From: Rotaria macrura
Taxonomy: Eukaryota > Rotifera > Eurotatoria > Philodinida > Philodinidae
Direction of reading: 5' to 3'
Length of the DNA: 64,000 bases
Assembly (NCBI GenBank): GCA_900239685.1
Contig: OENT01000041.1
Location: 218,739 to 282,738, forward strand
The notes beneath the pieces were generated by a model that worked only from the letters and a program-made list of their open reading frames with translations, was not told where the DNA came from and did no database searches. Positions 25,993 to 36,960 of this stretch are shown here, piece after piece (position 1 is the stretch's first letter; each line of letters begins with the position of its first letter). The position numbers and the translations under genes are program-made.

Positions 25993-28490
25993 ATGACATC
26001 CTTAGATCAGTTTGTTGGAACGATTCGGCAATTATCTATAGATGGCAAATTTAGTGAATTATCACAAACATTAATAAATCCAAACTTCGATCATCTCAAT
26101 AAAAATATTCAACATATTGATTCCATTCTCGCAACTTTTACTTTACCTGAATATTCGATGGTAAAATTAAATTCGAAATAAATCATGTTTTCATCTATAT
26201 TTATTTGTATAATTTTTATTTCTTTTTTTATAATTAGTGTATGTTGGCTGGTTTGCATGCAATTATCAAAGCACCTAACATACCTGATTTCGATTTATAT
26301 GTTACTCAAGTAGATACATTTATCCAAACTTGTTCAGTGGAACAAGTTCATTATTTACCTCAATATCTTTGTGAAATATGTCATTATATTACAGATCGAC
26401 TTCGAAAAGAAAATCGTGCCCGAATCGGTAGGTTATTGAAAAGTTTCAGATCACGAAAAAGATTTTTGTTTGAAAGAAGGCAAATACCAAGTGATAGGCT
26501 AGATCGACTAGGGATCAATATTGATCGTCACATGTTCTTTTGACGATAACTATTGACAATATACGTGGAATGAATAGCGATGAAAGAAAATGAGAACACC
26601 ACTTTACAAAACGTACAAATCAATAGTATACATAGAGAAAGGACAGAGTGAATATGTTTCATTATTCAATTTTACATACGTAACTTAGAATAATATCACC
26701 ATAAGCTTTTCTTTTGTGGTATTATATGTTATTTACCGAGATGAAAAAAACCGAACTTTTTTGAGCCACATACATCTCTCATAGTGCGATAATGACCTTA
26801 ACATATTATTTAGATGTTATTGTTATTTTGTTATGTTTTTAGTCGTTTTAATTTTACGTTTTGATCGTTTGACATCTTTGTTTTTGATATTCATTCATAT
26901 TCGAAAGGTTGTTGAGAGAAGTTGAATAACAATCGACAAAACAATCTGAAGCAAGATATTCTAGAACGATTATTTACGATGTATTCTGTATAAAATATCG
27001 GATCACTATCATTAAATGCAATGAATGCATTATAAATAAGTACAAATACTATCGTATTGATGTTTCTTTGTAATTGTATCTAATGTTTGGCATTTTTGTT
27101 TTGAATGAATTTTCTATGGAGGGAATCATGAAAAAGTTGTTTTCGTCATTTAAATTAAATGAATCTTACAATCACTATCTAATGTAATTGTTAAATAAAA
27201 GCAGAATACAACTGTTGATTTTTTTCGTTGTGCGTTTCAAAAGCATGAACAGCTATTTTCAGACAACAGATAATTTGAATAGAATCTAATTGACCTTTCA
27301 CAAGGAGTGCTAATATCAAAGTGAATAAAAACGCAGCAGCAATGATAATACTGATACAATACAATGTAAACAAAAACGACGATAATTTCCTTCTATGCTG
27401 TATTCGTAGTTGACCTATGAAATTCATTCAATTAAATTACATTATATATATATTTGATCGCATGAAAAACTCACTCTTTGTTTTATGAATTAGGAATTCC
27501 AATTCTCTATCGAGCCATCATATTGCTTCGTCGTGAACTTGGCCAATTACTTTCGATTCATTCTGATCTTTATCAATTGTGTCTTCTGTGTCAATGGTTT
27601 GAGCCAGCATTAAATTTTCTTGACATTGATATAATTGACATAAATCGTGAAAATGGAAAATTCGATGTTAAATATCTTTTACTTGCTTATTATTATGGTG
27701 GAATGATATATGCTTGTGTGAAACAGTTCGATCGAGCTGCTAATTTTTTCGAGAATGTTATTACTGTACCTGCGACAGCAACATCAGCCATTGTTATAGA
27801 AGCATATAAAAAATATGTTCTAGTTAAATTAATATCTGGTTCAACGAGCAATACTCAATTGCCAACATATACTAGTCGAACAGTTCAACATGCGATAAAA
27901 AGCTTATGTGGTACACAGTACTCGGAGTTATTTAATATATTTAATAATGGTACATTGACACAATTCGATGAATTTGTTAATCATCATCGAGAACACTATG
28001 CACGTGATAAAAATTTAGGTTTAATCAAACAAACACGAAATGCATTTATATGCAATAGTATACAACAATTAACGAAAACATTTTTAACAGTATCATTGAA
28101 AGATCTTTCTAATCGTGTACAGCTACAATCCACCAATGAAGCTGAGAAATATTTAATTGATATGATTGAAAATGGACAAATATTTGCATCAATTAATAAA
28201 AAAGATGGTACGTCAAAAATGTTCTTTAATAGATTTAAAATTTTCTTTAACCAGAAAATAATATACTTGTCCTCACATCTGATTTACTAGGTATGGTTAT
28301 ATTTCATGGTTCACCCGAAAAATTCGATGCTAACAGTATGCTATCGAAATTACAAGATGAAACAGAAAAACGTATGCTTGCTGAAAAACAATTAAGAGAA
28401 TTAGAACGACAAATATCATTGAGTAAAGCTTATATTCAACGTACACAACAATCAAGTCCGTATCATGATCGTCCGAAAATACCTAATTAA
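25993..28490 (+). CDS. COPS3: COP9 signalosome subunit 3
   Basis: Subunit of the COP9 signalosome, the complex that removes NEDD8 from cullin-RING ubiquitin ligases. Four exons: 25993-26160, 26238-26427, 27494-28207, 28291-28490; 423 aa, the same length as the human protein. The N-terminus (MTSLDQFVGTIRQLS) and central block (DLYQLCLLCQWFEPAL, YYYGGMIYACVKQFDRA) match the family. The PCI-domain core is LTKTFLTVSLKDLSNRVQL followed by AEKYLIDMIENGQIFASIN. The C-terminus is helical and charged. Exon phases agree at all three junctions. Intron 2 is 1,066 bp, far longer than the other two (77 and 83 bp), and holds a small antisense open frame. Confidence 0.95.
27191..27427 (-). CDS. Possible nested small membrane protein in a COPS3 intron
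   Basis: A 78-codon ATG frame, antisense inside COPS3 intron 2. Its translation has a basic N-terminus (IQHRRK) followed by a hydrophobic run of about 25 residues (LYCISIIIAAAFLFTLILAL) that would make one membrane span. I recognise no family. No clear promoter or polyadenylation signal was found, and in AT-rich DNA such a frame can occur by chance. Confidence 0.2.
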   Translation of the reverse strand: MNFIGQLRIQHRRKLSSFLFTLYCISIIIAAAFLFTLILALLVKGQLDSIQIICCLKIAVHAFETHNEKNQQLYSAFI

Positions 28491-28877
28491 TTGATGAAGT
28501 GACTGGAAAATTTTTTCTTTTCTTTTTTTTTTTGTCTTTTATTCATTGATTTATTATAAAACAAACATACTAAACAATCGAGAAAGAAAATACAAAAAGA
28601 ATAATTAACTTGTAAAAAACAATCAAGATTTATTCTTCTTCATATAAATTCTTCTTATTCTTTGTAGATCATAAATGAAAATGCGTTATTTTTTTCCATT
28701 CAAAGATTTGATTTTTTGACAATGATGAAAAGAGACTTTTCACCAATTTCATGGCGGAATACACTTCGTGATAGTAACGATGTAGACAATATTCATGACA
28801 TATGTTTACATGTTATTATTTATTAATATTCTCTCTCGTCTTCTATTAAGATTTCATCGACAACACCTCGATTCGAA
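28491..28877. other. COPS3 3' flank / RING gene 5' flank
   Basis: A 387-bp spacer. It contains a T-rich run just after the COPS3 stop and no gene. It must hold the 3' end of COPS3 and the promoter or leader of the next gene, but no element can be named with confidence. Confidence 0.4.
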
Positions 28878-31800
28878 ATGCCTTCAACACTAACTAATGA
28901 ACAGATGGACATTGAATCAAGTTCATCAATCCGTCGATCGGATGATTCTGATTGTGTAAAGCCAAAGTTGACTCATTCTTCAAGTCAAAATCATCTACCT
29001 TCCAGAGTGAGTGTTGTCTTCAATATTTATACTATTTTTCTCTTTCGAGTAGGCTTTTTCTTTTTCTTTTTTTTTTATCGTCATATGTGAGTATGATAGT
29101 TTCGTGTTTTTTTTCTTTTCATCACTGGTTAAAAGCATACATAACTGCAGAACGGAAGAAGGGAAAAAAAGTGATCTAATGACTTAGGGTTTCTTTTACA
29201 GAAGAAATAATGTATTTGCTTCTATGAGTAACTAACAAAAACGATTCACAATTTTTGAGAATCTGAATAAAACGATGGCTGATAAAAAGCACCAAGAACG
29301 TCCAACATCAGCAGCAACTCTGAAGAATTTTCTAGACGGATTCCAGCGTATGTTTAAACCTCAAGAAATTCAACAAATAGCTGTAAAAATACCAAATTAT
29401 TTTCATAGATGAAATAGTTGATAACCCTAATTTCTATCGAATTTTTATTGTTTTTTTTTATAGCCACTGATGAGATCAATTATTCCACAAGCTGAAAATC
29501 ATGATGAAATGAATTTCTTAGGATCCAATGGATTAACGAATAGTGCCACCTTAAACAATGATAATAATTCATTACCAGAAGCAAGCGGCTATAATCCTAG
29601 TCGAACAACATTGATGAGTGCCGATGAAGCCTACGCTCTTCAACTTCAACAAGAAGAATATTCAAAAGACAGTATATTGTCTGCTCGACGTGCATATTTG
29701 CCATTTGAAGTTCACGATTCTTATGAAAATCCATTACCAACAAATTCATATGTGTTGCCGGATGCTACTGAACATGAATTCGAGAGTGATGAAAAATATG
29801 CCGAATATTTGGAACAGCTAGAGAGACGATCTAGTCAAAGAAACTATCTGTCAGCACCACGTCCACCAATGTCTCGATTTCGAGAGCCACCAAATGTTGA
29901 AACAACTGCATCTATCGAGACGGATATGGTCAATAATGACTATGTTCCACCATTTCTCAGATTTCCTCACCAACCAGTATCCAACGATGATGGCGATAGC
30001 GATGAAGATAATCCTTACATGAATATGTCTCATCCATTTATTCAACTTCTTGCTAATGAAGGTCAAATTTTACCAAGAAATTTGGCTGCAATTTTTCGTG
30101 GCTCACGATCACATGGTCATCGTCGTAGTGGAAATCTTCAAGATACAGAAGAAGATTTCGGTCCTGAAGATTACGAAGTAATTCAACTAAAACTTGTTTT
30201 CGAGCTACATCTGAAACATAGCGTTATTTGAGTTCATTGTTTAGAAATTTCGTTTTCCATATTTTCAGATAAACCCCAAGACTTAGTGACGTTTCATTGT
30301 TAATGAATAAATTCGAGCCACCTAGGAGACATGACCTCTAAATCAGGTGGATTATTGCGGGTCACCAAAAAATAACTGTACTTTTACCGTGAACGGCTGT
30401 ATTGTTGTATTTTAACACAGTCAGTAGTACAGACGTAGACGGTACCGTGCATTCGCGTTATAGACACTGTGACGATGCTGTTATGTTGTCGTATTCTAAT
30501 ATAAACAAGGCGAAAATATTGGCATTGCATATACGGAGAAATATGATCCCGTTATTGTGCCGTATTTTACCGTAAACATTCGCATATAGATCGTAATATC
30601 CGATCAGATTAAGTTACAGCCACTTTCCGTTAAACCTTCCTCCATTGATCTTACTGATTTCGTCCATACTTTTACAGTACATAAGCCTGGTAAAAGAAGT
30701 AAGAAGCTGAAAATTCTAGCTGAAACGAATGAACAGTTCTCGAGAGATGAGAATTAAATGCACGAGTGCTCTGTCAAAATGAAAGAATTTTCAATTACAA
30801 GATTTTTTAGTATGTATTCATATTCTAGTCAGCCGCATGTAGCATATCGCCACGACTTTTTTATCATAGATACTATATTATAAACCATCGACTATGTTTT
30901 GACAGTAGATCATGTATGACGTCCTGAGGTTAGATGCGATTGACATTATAGATGGTTGTTAGAAAGTGTTTCTATGTATAGAGGGCAAATTAGGCAATCC
31001 GATGTATCAGAATATTTTTTAACTCGTCTCAATTGAAAAAAAACAACGCAAAAGAGTGAATGGTATTCAAAAAAAGTTCGTTAGTAAATAATTCTTGAAT
31101 AAAATCAAAAATATCGAAAAATCCCACTTCTTAATTACGACAAAATAATTCTTTTTCTTAAATATTAGATTGCTATGTGTTAAATGAAAGGCCATGGCAA
31201 GAAACATCTCAGTTGCGAATTTCAGCTTGTTTGGCCGTATCATTGAAAACTGGTGACAGATTTTAACTTTTATACCTTTTTGATTTTTTGAAGATGTTTG
31301 TCATTCTCATATTTCTGAAAAAGAGCAATCGAGCGACCCAATATTTTCAATGCAAATGCTTCTTATTGTAGCTTTTGTATGCACAATTTTCGTCAATGTT
31401 CCTGAAGTGAAATTAGAGTAATATCGAAGACAAAATTCGAATAAGTCGTGATATTGCAATGAAACAAATGAATATTCAAAACTCTTCTAGTATTTTCAAA
31501 ATTTTATTAGCGGTTATCTGATACATACAGCAGCATTCCGAAAGAACTTTTTCACAGGGAACTATATACTTTGGAAAATTATCTGAGAACATCGCGTAGA
31601 CTAATTATCCTTTAATAAATTGTAGGAAAATGAATCTCTTTCCATTTTTTTCACTGGTAAGTCCGAGCAAGGTGACGTTTTAACTTCAGAATTTTCTTGT
31701 CGTAGCTTTTCATTTGACGTATACAAATGTAATATTTAAGAAAAAAAATTCTATTTTCTATCAGTTAAGATGAGATGGAATTTTTCGGGTATTTTTGAAT

Positions 31801-33277
31801 TTAATCAAGAATTATTTGTTAGCAAAGTTTGAATCTATCAAATTTTTGAGAATGCAATTCGCTGAATTATGTTTCTCGTTTTCAATTGGGACGAATCTCA
31901 ACATATTCTAATACACTGATCCGATCAACTCAACCTATGTCTGTGAACGCTCGTTTTACAGGTTACATATGATATCACACCTAAAGTATCCAACGATAAG
32001 AAAGTTTCTTGAGCATGAAAGAGTAACCCATCATAGATAGTATCAACGATAAAAAGAAGTTGTTTCTGTAACTAATTATTATTGCCTAGAAAATGATACT
32101 TTACTGAATTAGATTCCTGTTATAAAGTAGAACTTAAGAGATGTTCCATCAGATTTGCAATGTCTATATCTGCTGTTGAAGCATCAATCAAATGAATGAT
32201 ATCGATTGAACAAAGATGTTCGTGACTAAGGTACAAAATCTCCTACGACTATGAAACTATAAGAACAGACCTAGTTTTGAAAAGAAAACCTACCAAGCAT
32301 TGACTAGGTTAAAATTATACTTCAAAAACAAGAATAAAAATGGGAGATTGAAACATCTCTCATAGAGTATTAAAAAAAAGGTGACAAAAGCCTACAATCA
32401 AGAATTATGGCGGTCCACAATAGACGTGCCCATATTAGGAAATGTAATCGATTAGATTTCAGTTGGATATCTTTCGTCAAAATTGTAAAACACACGATTC
32501 AGATTAATTTTTTTCTCGAATAGTTTCTTCTTGTTCAAGATTGAAATATGATCTTTCGCACGGAATGCTTTAATTGAAATCTGCCCGTATGGTTTCTTTT
32601 TAACAAAGTATAGCTATGCTAATTATGAAAATGATCGAAACTATCTACGAACGCAAAAGTTTTGTCAGATAACATAAAACCCACAAAGTATCACAAGAAA
32701 ACACTTAGGCCTTACAGAAACACATCTATTCAATCTTTTTATGAACTTTTGAGAAAAGCCTAAAAACAAATTTCATCTTTAAACTTCTAGCGATTACTTG
32801 AACTTGACAATACAGTCCGTAAGAAGAAGTTAACTGCAGAGCAAATCAACAGCATTCCACAGGAAAACTTTTCTCCTAATTCGAATAATACTGACGAAGA
32901 AAATCAATGTAGTGTATGTCTCGAAGCTTTTGAAATTAATCAAGCCGTTCGCCGATTTCCATGTAATCATATGTTTCATAAACAATGCAGCGATCAATGG
33001 CTTCGAGTAATCATATTTTCTTTTGTTTATAACAAACTGTTTTATTTTTATTTTCCTATTCTAGGAAAATAATGTATGTCCAATTTGTCGAGAACCACCA
33101 ATTAAATCATACTCATTAACTAATTCACGTCATAGAGGTACTAATAATTCGAGACGATCCTCACACCATAATCGGCATTTTAATGGTCGAAATAATAATG
33201 ATAATAATAATAATAATAATAGCACTACCCATCGTAGTTATAATCGAAGAGGACAAGCGCCTCAACGTCAATCGTGA
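28878..33277 (+). CDS. RING-H2 E3 ubiquitin ligase (464 aa)
   Basis: Likely E3 ubiquitin-protein ligase. Five exons: 28878-29006, 29260-29382, 29464-30177, 32791-33006, 33065-33277. The N-terminal 320 residues are low-complexity, Ser/Asn-rich and acidic, with ADEAYALQLQQEEY and two acidic patches. The RING-H2 finger has all eight ligands: Cys362, Cys365, Cys380, His382, His385, Cys388, Cys399, Cys402. It is preceded by the helix DYERLLELD...LTAEQINSIP seen in many Praja/RLIM-like ligases, which supports joining exon 3 to exon 4 across a 2.6-kb intron. The tail is Asn/Arg-rich, coded partly by an (AAT)n repeat near 33196. Exons 1 and 2 are the least certain; exon 2 could supply an alternative start at 29275. 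An intron falls within the RING after Trp-Leu-Arg. Confidence 0.82.
30178..32790. other. Large intron of the RING gene with repeat-like patch
   Basis: Intron 3 of the RING-H2 gene, 2.6 kb against under 260 bp for its other introns. No open frame of note. At about 30380-30610 the DNA is richer in CG and carries several copies of TACCGT/TACGG-like words (including ATACGGAGAAATA, also found at 58522 inside a MITE), suggesting an old, decayed relative of that element. Confidence 0.35.
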
Positions 33278-33626
33278 TATTTGTTAAATTCTTCGTTTCG
33301 TTTACTATAAACTTTTGATATGTAGATCCATGTTTGTGTGTGTGTGTGTAACTTATTTTTAATGAAAACAATTCGATATAAGAACCTACAGAGTATATTT
33401 TTTCCTTAGAAATCGTCTTTATATGTCGTACAAGAGGAAGCATTCATAATTTTTTGTTCTCGTTGTTGTTCAAAAAAAAAGGAAGCAAACTGATGTATTA
33501 GAACCAAACAATTCAAAATCTATATTCAAGAATAAAATTAATGAACAATATCTTTGTATTACTATTTTATAAGATGAATTCCCTTTTTCGCATAATGTAA
33601 TTTCTTTTAGATGATTTATCCTGCTG
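33278..33626. other. Short intergenic spacer
   Basis: 349 bp between the first RING gene and the BEN gene, with a short (GT)n tract near 33335. It would contain the 3' end of one and the promoter of the other. No further feature seen. Confidence 0.4.
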
Positions 33627-35172
33627 ATGTACAATATGAAGGCAAAGGAGAAAATGTTCATTTGTAAACATTGTTTTTTTTAAACAAGATTATATTTCAT
33701 TTTAAGATTCATCAACATCAAATTTGATCAATGAAGATAGAAATAATCATTTTCCTCGTTCTGTTAAAGCTGTAAAAAGTACACGTTCCCGAAAAACACC
33801 ATCTGTATCTATACCAAGAATGCAAGAAGATCATGATTATGATGAACGTAATGCATTCATTCGTCTTAAAAAAGTAGATTAATTAAAATAGATTATTCTT
33901 GTAGCACCATGTCCTAGCTTCGATTTGCATCTATATGCACATATCGATCATTCTTCACTAAATCGATGCATTTTCACACCGATCCCTCACCAAACAAGTG
34001 AGTGAAAAAGACTATAAAAATTTTTTAACTACAGACAATATACTTGTGTTCATTTGAAAAATCCCTAGCTGTACAAGATGAGCAATCACAACAAATAGCA
34101 CGTAAACGTAAATTTGAATCAATAGATACAGCTACTGAATATACAAAAAATACGAAATTCGGTAATGATCATGGCGAATTAGCTGATATTATATATAATA
34201 TGGATGTGCGTCTCGATGAACTAACACGTACGTGTAATGGATTACGTTCCAGTATTCATACATTGACAAAAATGGTAGCCCAATTGGTTAATAATCAAGT
34301 ACAAGTAAATCCCTGAATAGAGGAATCCATTACCTAGCCCCCGGCCACTGCTTGCTCAAAGAAACTTGAATTTAGCTTGTCGATCAAAATTAGTTGAATA
34401 TAATAGACACACTATATCAGAATTTGCATCTTGTTGTTTCTCGAAAACCTACTCCACAGATGACCTTCAAAATTGAATTAAATCGATGAACTCAAAATTC
34501 ATTATGAATTTTCACATTCTATATGCTGTGTACAATCAAAGAGGTTCATCATTTGTGTAAGGCCATCGATCAGAATATCATTTCATGTATATAACTTGTC
34601 TGTCTATGTTTTAACATGCGAGATGATTAGATCTAGAAACGAAGAATTCATTTAAAGATTTTGTCGTCTATATAGAATACAACAATCAGCGACTTTGATG
34701 ATACATCACAAATGGGATTGCCTATTTTACGCTCATCATCAAGTGTATCGTCTAAACCGACAATAAATAGAAAACAACGAATACATACTACAACAGATAT
34801 GGTTTCACAAAGACCAACAGAATTTTTATGTCGACTTATACGTAAAGTTTATTCAACCAATGAAATTGTTGCTGGCATCAAGGATGATGAGCGTCTTGAT
34901 AGAATAAAAGGTGCCATTTTTTAAGTAAATTTTCGTTCTAGAAAAATTTCACTATAATTGTTTAGAAGCTGTAGCTGATCGATATTTTTCTGATGATCCT
35001 GAACGTTTTGAAGTATTTTGGTCGAGAGAAGCGCATCAGTCGATTCTTGGTCAAGCACGTGCTCAACGATGTCGAGATAAAAAAGCCAGGTATGTAATCT
35101 CTTAGCATCATACTATTTATTTGATTTATGTCTTTGTATTTATTTAGAAATTATGTGGCAGAAAACCATTGA
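33627..35172 (+). CDS. BEN-domain protein
   Basis: Likely nuclear DNA-binding or chromatin-associated regulator. Modelled exons: 33627-33663, 33707-33873, 34035-34304, 34676-34910, 34966-35089, 35148-35172; about 285 aa. The C-terminal 95 residues look like a BEN domain: FLCRLIRKVYSTNEIVAG, then LDRIKEAVADRYF, a conserved-type Trp (VFWSREAHQSI) and a basic end (QRCRDKKAR). The middle has a Lys/Arg patch (ARKRKFES) that could be a nuclear signal and a probable helical segment (DVRLDELTRTCNGLRSSIH). Phases agree at each join, but the first exon is tiny and its start uncertain (ATGs at 33627, 33636, 33654), and exon 3 may end at 34298 instead. It lies between two RING-H2 genes on the same strand. 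Confidence 0.65.
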
Positions 35173-35873
35173 ACATGTCCAATTGGAATGAAGCAATATA
35201 TATAGATTTGTTATATAGGCAAAAAAAAACTAAATCAACAACATATCTACCTATTGGATATTTCACTACATGTTGTCTTGTATTCTTATCATAGATATTC
35301 ACTTGTGTTTTGTTTACCAAAAGAAATAAAAAATAAACAAAGAAAATATACATTTGTGAACGACTAGATGTAGCTCAACAAATTGAGATATCAAAGTTGT
35401 GAAAAAAAATCTCACTATTTTCCGAGGATCATGTTGAGACAGACGATGGAACAATGAATTTCTTTCTTCTTTTGCTATCATTTTATATGATAATATTATG
35501 AAAATTACGATGCATATGATAATGCTTGTTTTTTGTTCGAAATCATATATATACAGTTTTGCACAAGTACTGATTGTTATCGACATCTGTCGAATGCTGT
35601 TTATATATAGATACATTATCGAATGATAAGTTACATGAGAAAAGTCAGAGAGAACGAAAAAATATAATGATGCATGCATTTTTATTTATAACTTTTTCAT
35701 TTCTGACTCATGCTGTGAAGAAATTTCCGAATGCATTTATCTGGTTTAATGATCAGTCGAAGGATAGAAATAAAACTAATTTTTGTTTTTTCTATTTTTG
35801 CATTATCCATGAATCAAGCATTTTCATAATAAGAATCTTTTTCACAGTCAAGGCTAACATCTTTTCAGATATC
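35173..35873. other. Intergenic spacer
   Basis: About 700 bp with no gene. Overlapping open frames on both strands (35144-35353 and 35314-35679 minus, 35574-35873 plus) are AT-rich and lack any domain; the plus one simply runs into the first exon of the next gene from upstream. Confidence 0.5.
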
Positions 35874-36537
35874 ATGTCTACCAATAAAGAAAATAATCAA
35901 GATGTATCACCATCTACCGATCAACAAATGGATACAAATAGTTTTAGAACTACTGATCAATCACGATCAGAAGGTATTATCTTATAAGAGATTTTCAATA
36001 TAATCAATTTTATATCATTTCAGATCAAACATCAATATTAGCAGATGTCGACGAAGTGGATGTTGCGCAAGCTGATCAAAGTGATAGGTACACGATCTAA
36101 TCATTTCGAATTTCTTTATTTTTCAACATGCATGCCAATTTTTTGTTCAGTTGGGAAACCGATGATGAAGGTGATTTCTATACAGAACAATCCAATAATC
36201 GTTTATTAGATCATGACGATGATGACGATTTATTTAGTTCGGGTTTATCTAGACATTTGATTGAATGTTATCCAATGGCAACTGCTGAAGAAATATCCAT
36301 AGTTGGTGTTGTATGTGATATTTGTCTTAATGAATATAAGGCCAATGATAAAGTACGAACTATTCCTTGTTTACACAGATTTCATACAAGATGCATTGAT
36401 AAATGGCTTAAGGTTTGAGAAATAGTTTCTATTTTTTAGTTTTTCTTTTCAATTTCAATTCTATTCATTTTAAGAAAAGTACTAAATGTCCAATGTGCCG
36501 AAGCGATTTACGAAAATCGAAATGGTATTCATCGTAA
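35874..36537 (+). CDS. RING-H2 E3 ubiquitin ligase (162 aa)
   Basis: Small predicted E3 ubiquitin ligase. Four exons: 35874-35973, 36024-36087, 36151-36412, 36475-36537; introns 50-63 bp. The N-terminal half is acidic and disordered, with five consecutive Asp near residue 80. The C-terminal RING-H2 finger has all ligands: Cys110, Cys113, Cys128, His130, His133, Cys136, Cys147, Cys150, followed by a short basic tail. No membrane span or other domain. The third intron cuts the RING right after Trp-Leu-Lys, the same place and phase as in the larger RING gene 2.9 kb upstream, so the two may be related. The start ATG follows a TTTCAG that might be an acceptor from an untranslated first exon. Confidence 0.85.
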
Positions 36538-36960
36538 AAGAAAATCATAAGCTAAATCCTTTGTTCTCACTGTTACTGTTATTTTTCTTGTTACCTTTGA
36601 ATGCTTCTCATATCTTTCTATTATGATTATTATTATTATTTTTCTTATGACGATCTTTGTATGATTTTTGTGTGCATATGTGTATGTTTCTCTGAACAGT
36701 CATCATATTCATAATGAAAAATCAATCAACGACAAACGATTCTTTTTTTGAGATTGTTCTTACATTTCAACGTAACCAAAAATATACAGAGTAATCTAGG
36801 CAGATTCAGCTATAGATGTGCGTCTCTTTTGTCTTTTCCAAATTTACCATACACTTGATGATTGTTGACATGTTTTCTTTCTTCACTATGCAACATTCTA
36901 TTGAATAATTATTCTTATAACACATTTTCAGATGATACTATTCGAACAGTTAAATCTATC
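36538..36960. other. Intergenic spacer
   Basis: About 420 bp between the small RING gene and the PLAT gene, with a TTATTATTATT tract at 36630. No gene or clear signal seen. Confidence 0.4.
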
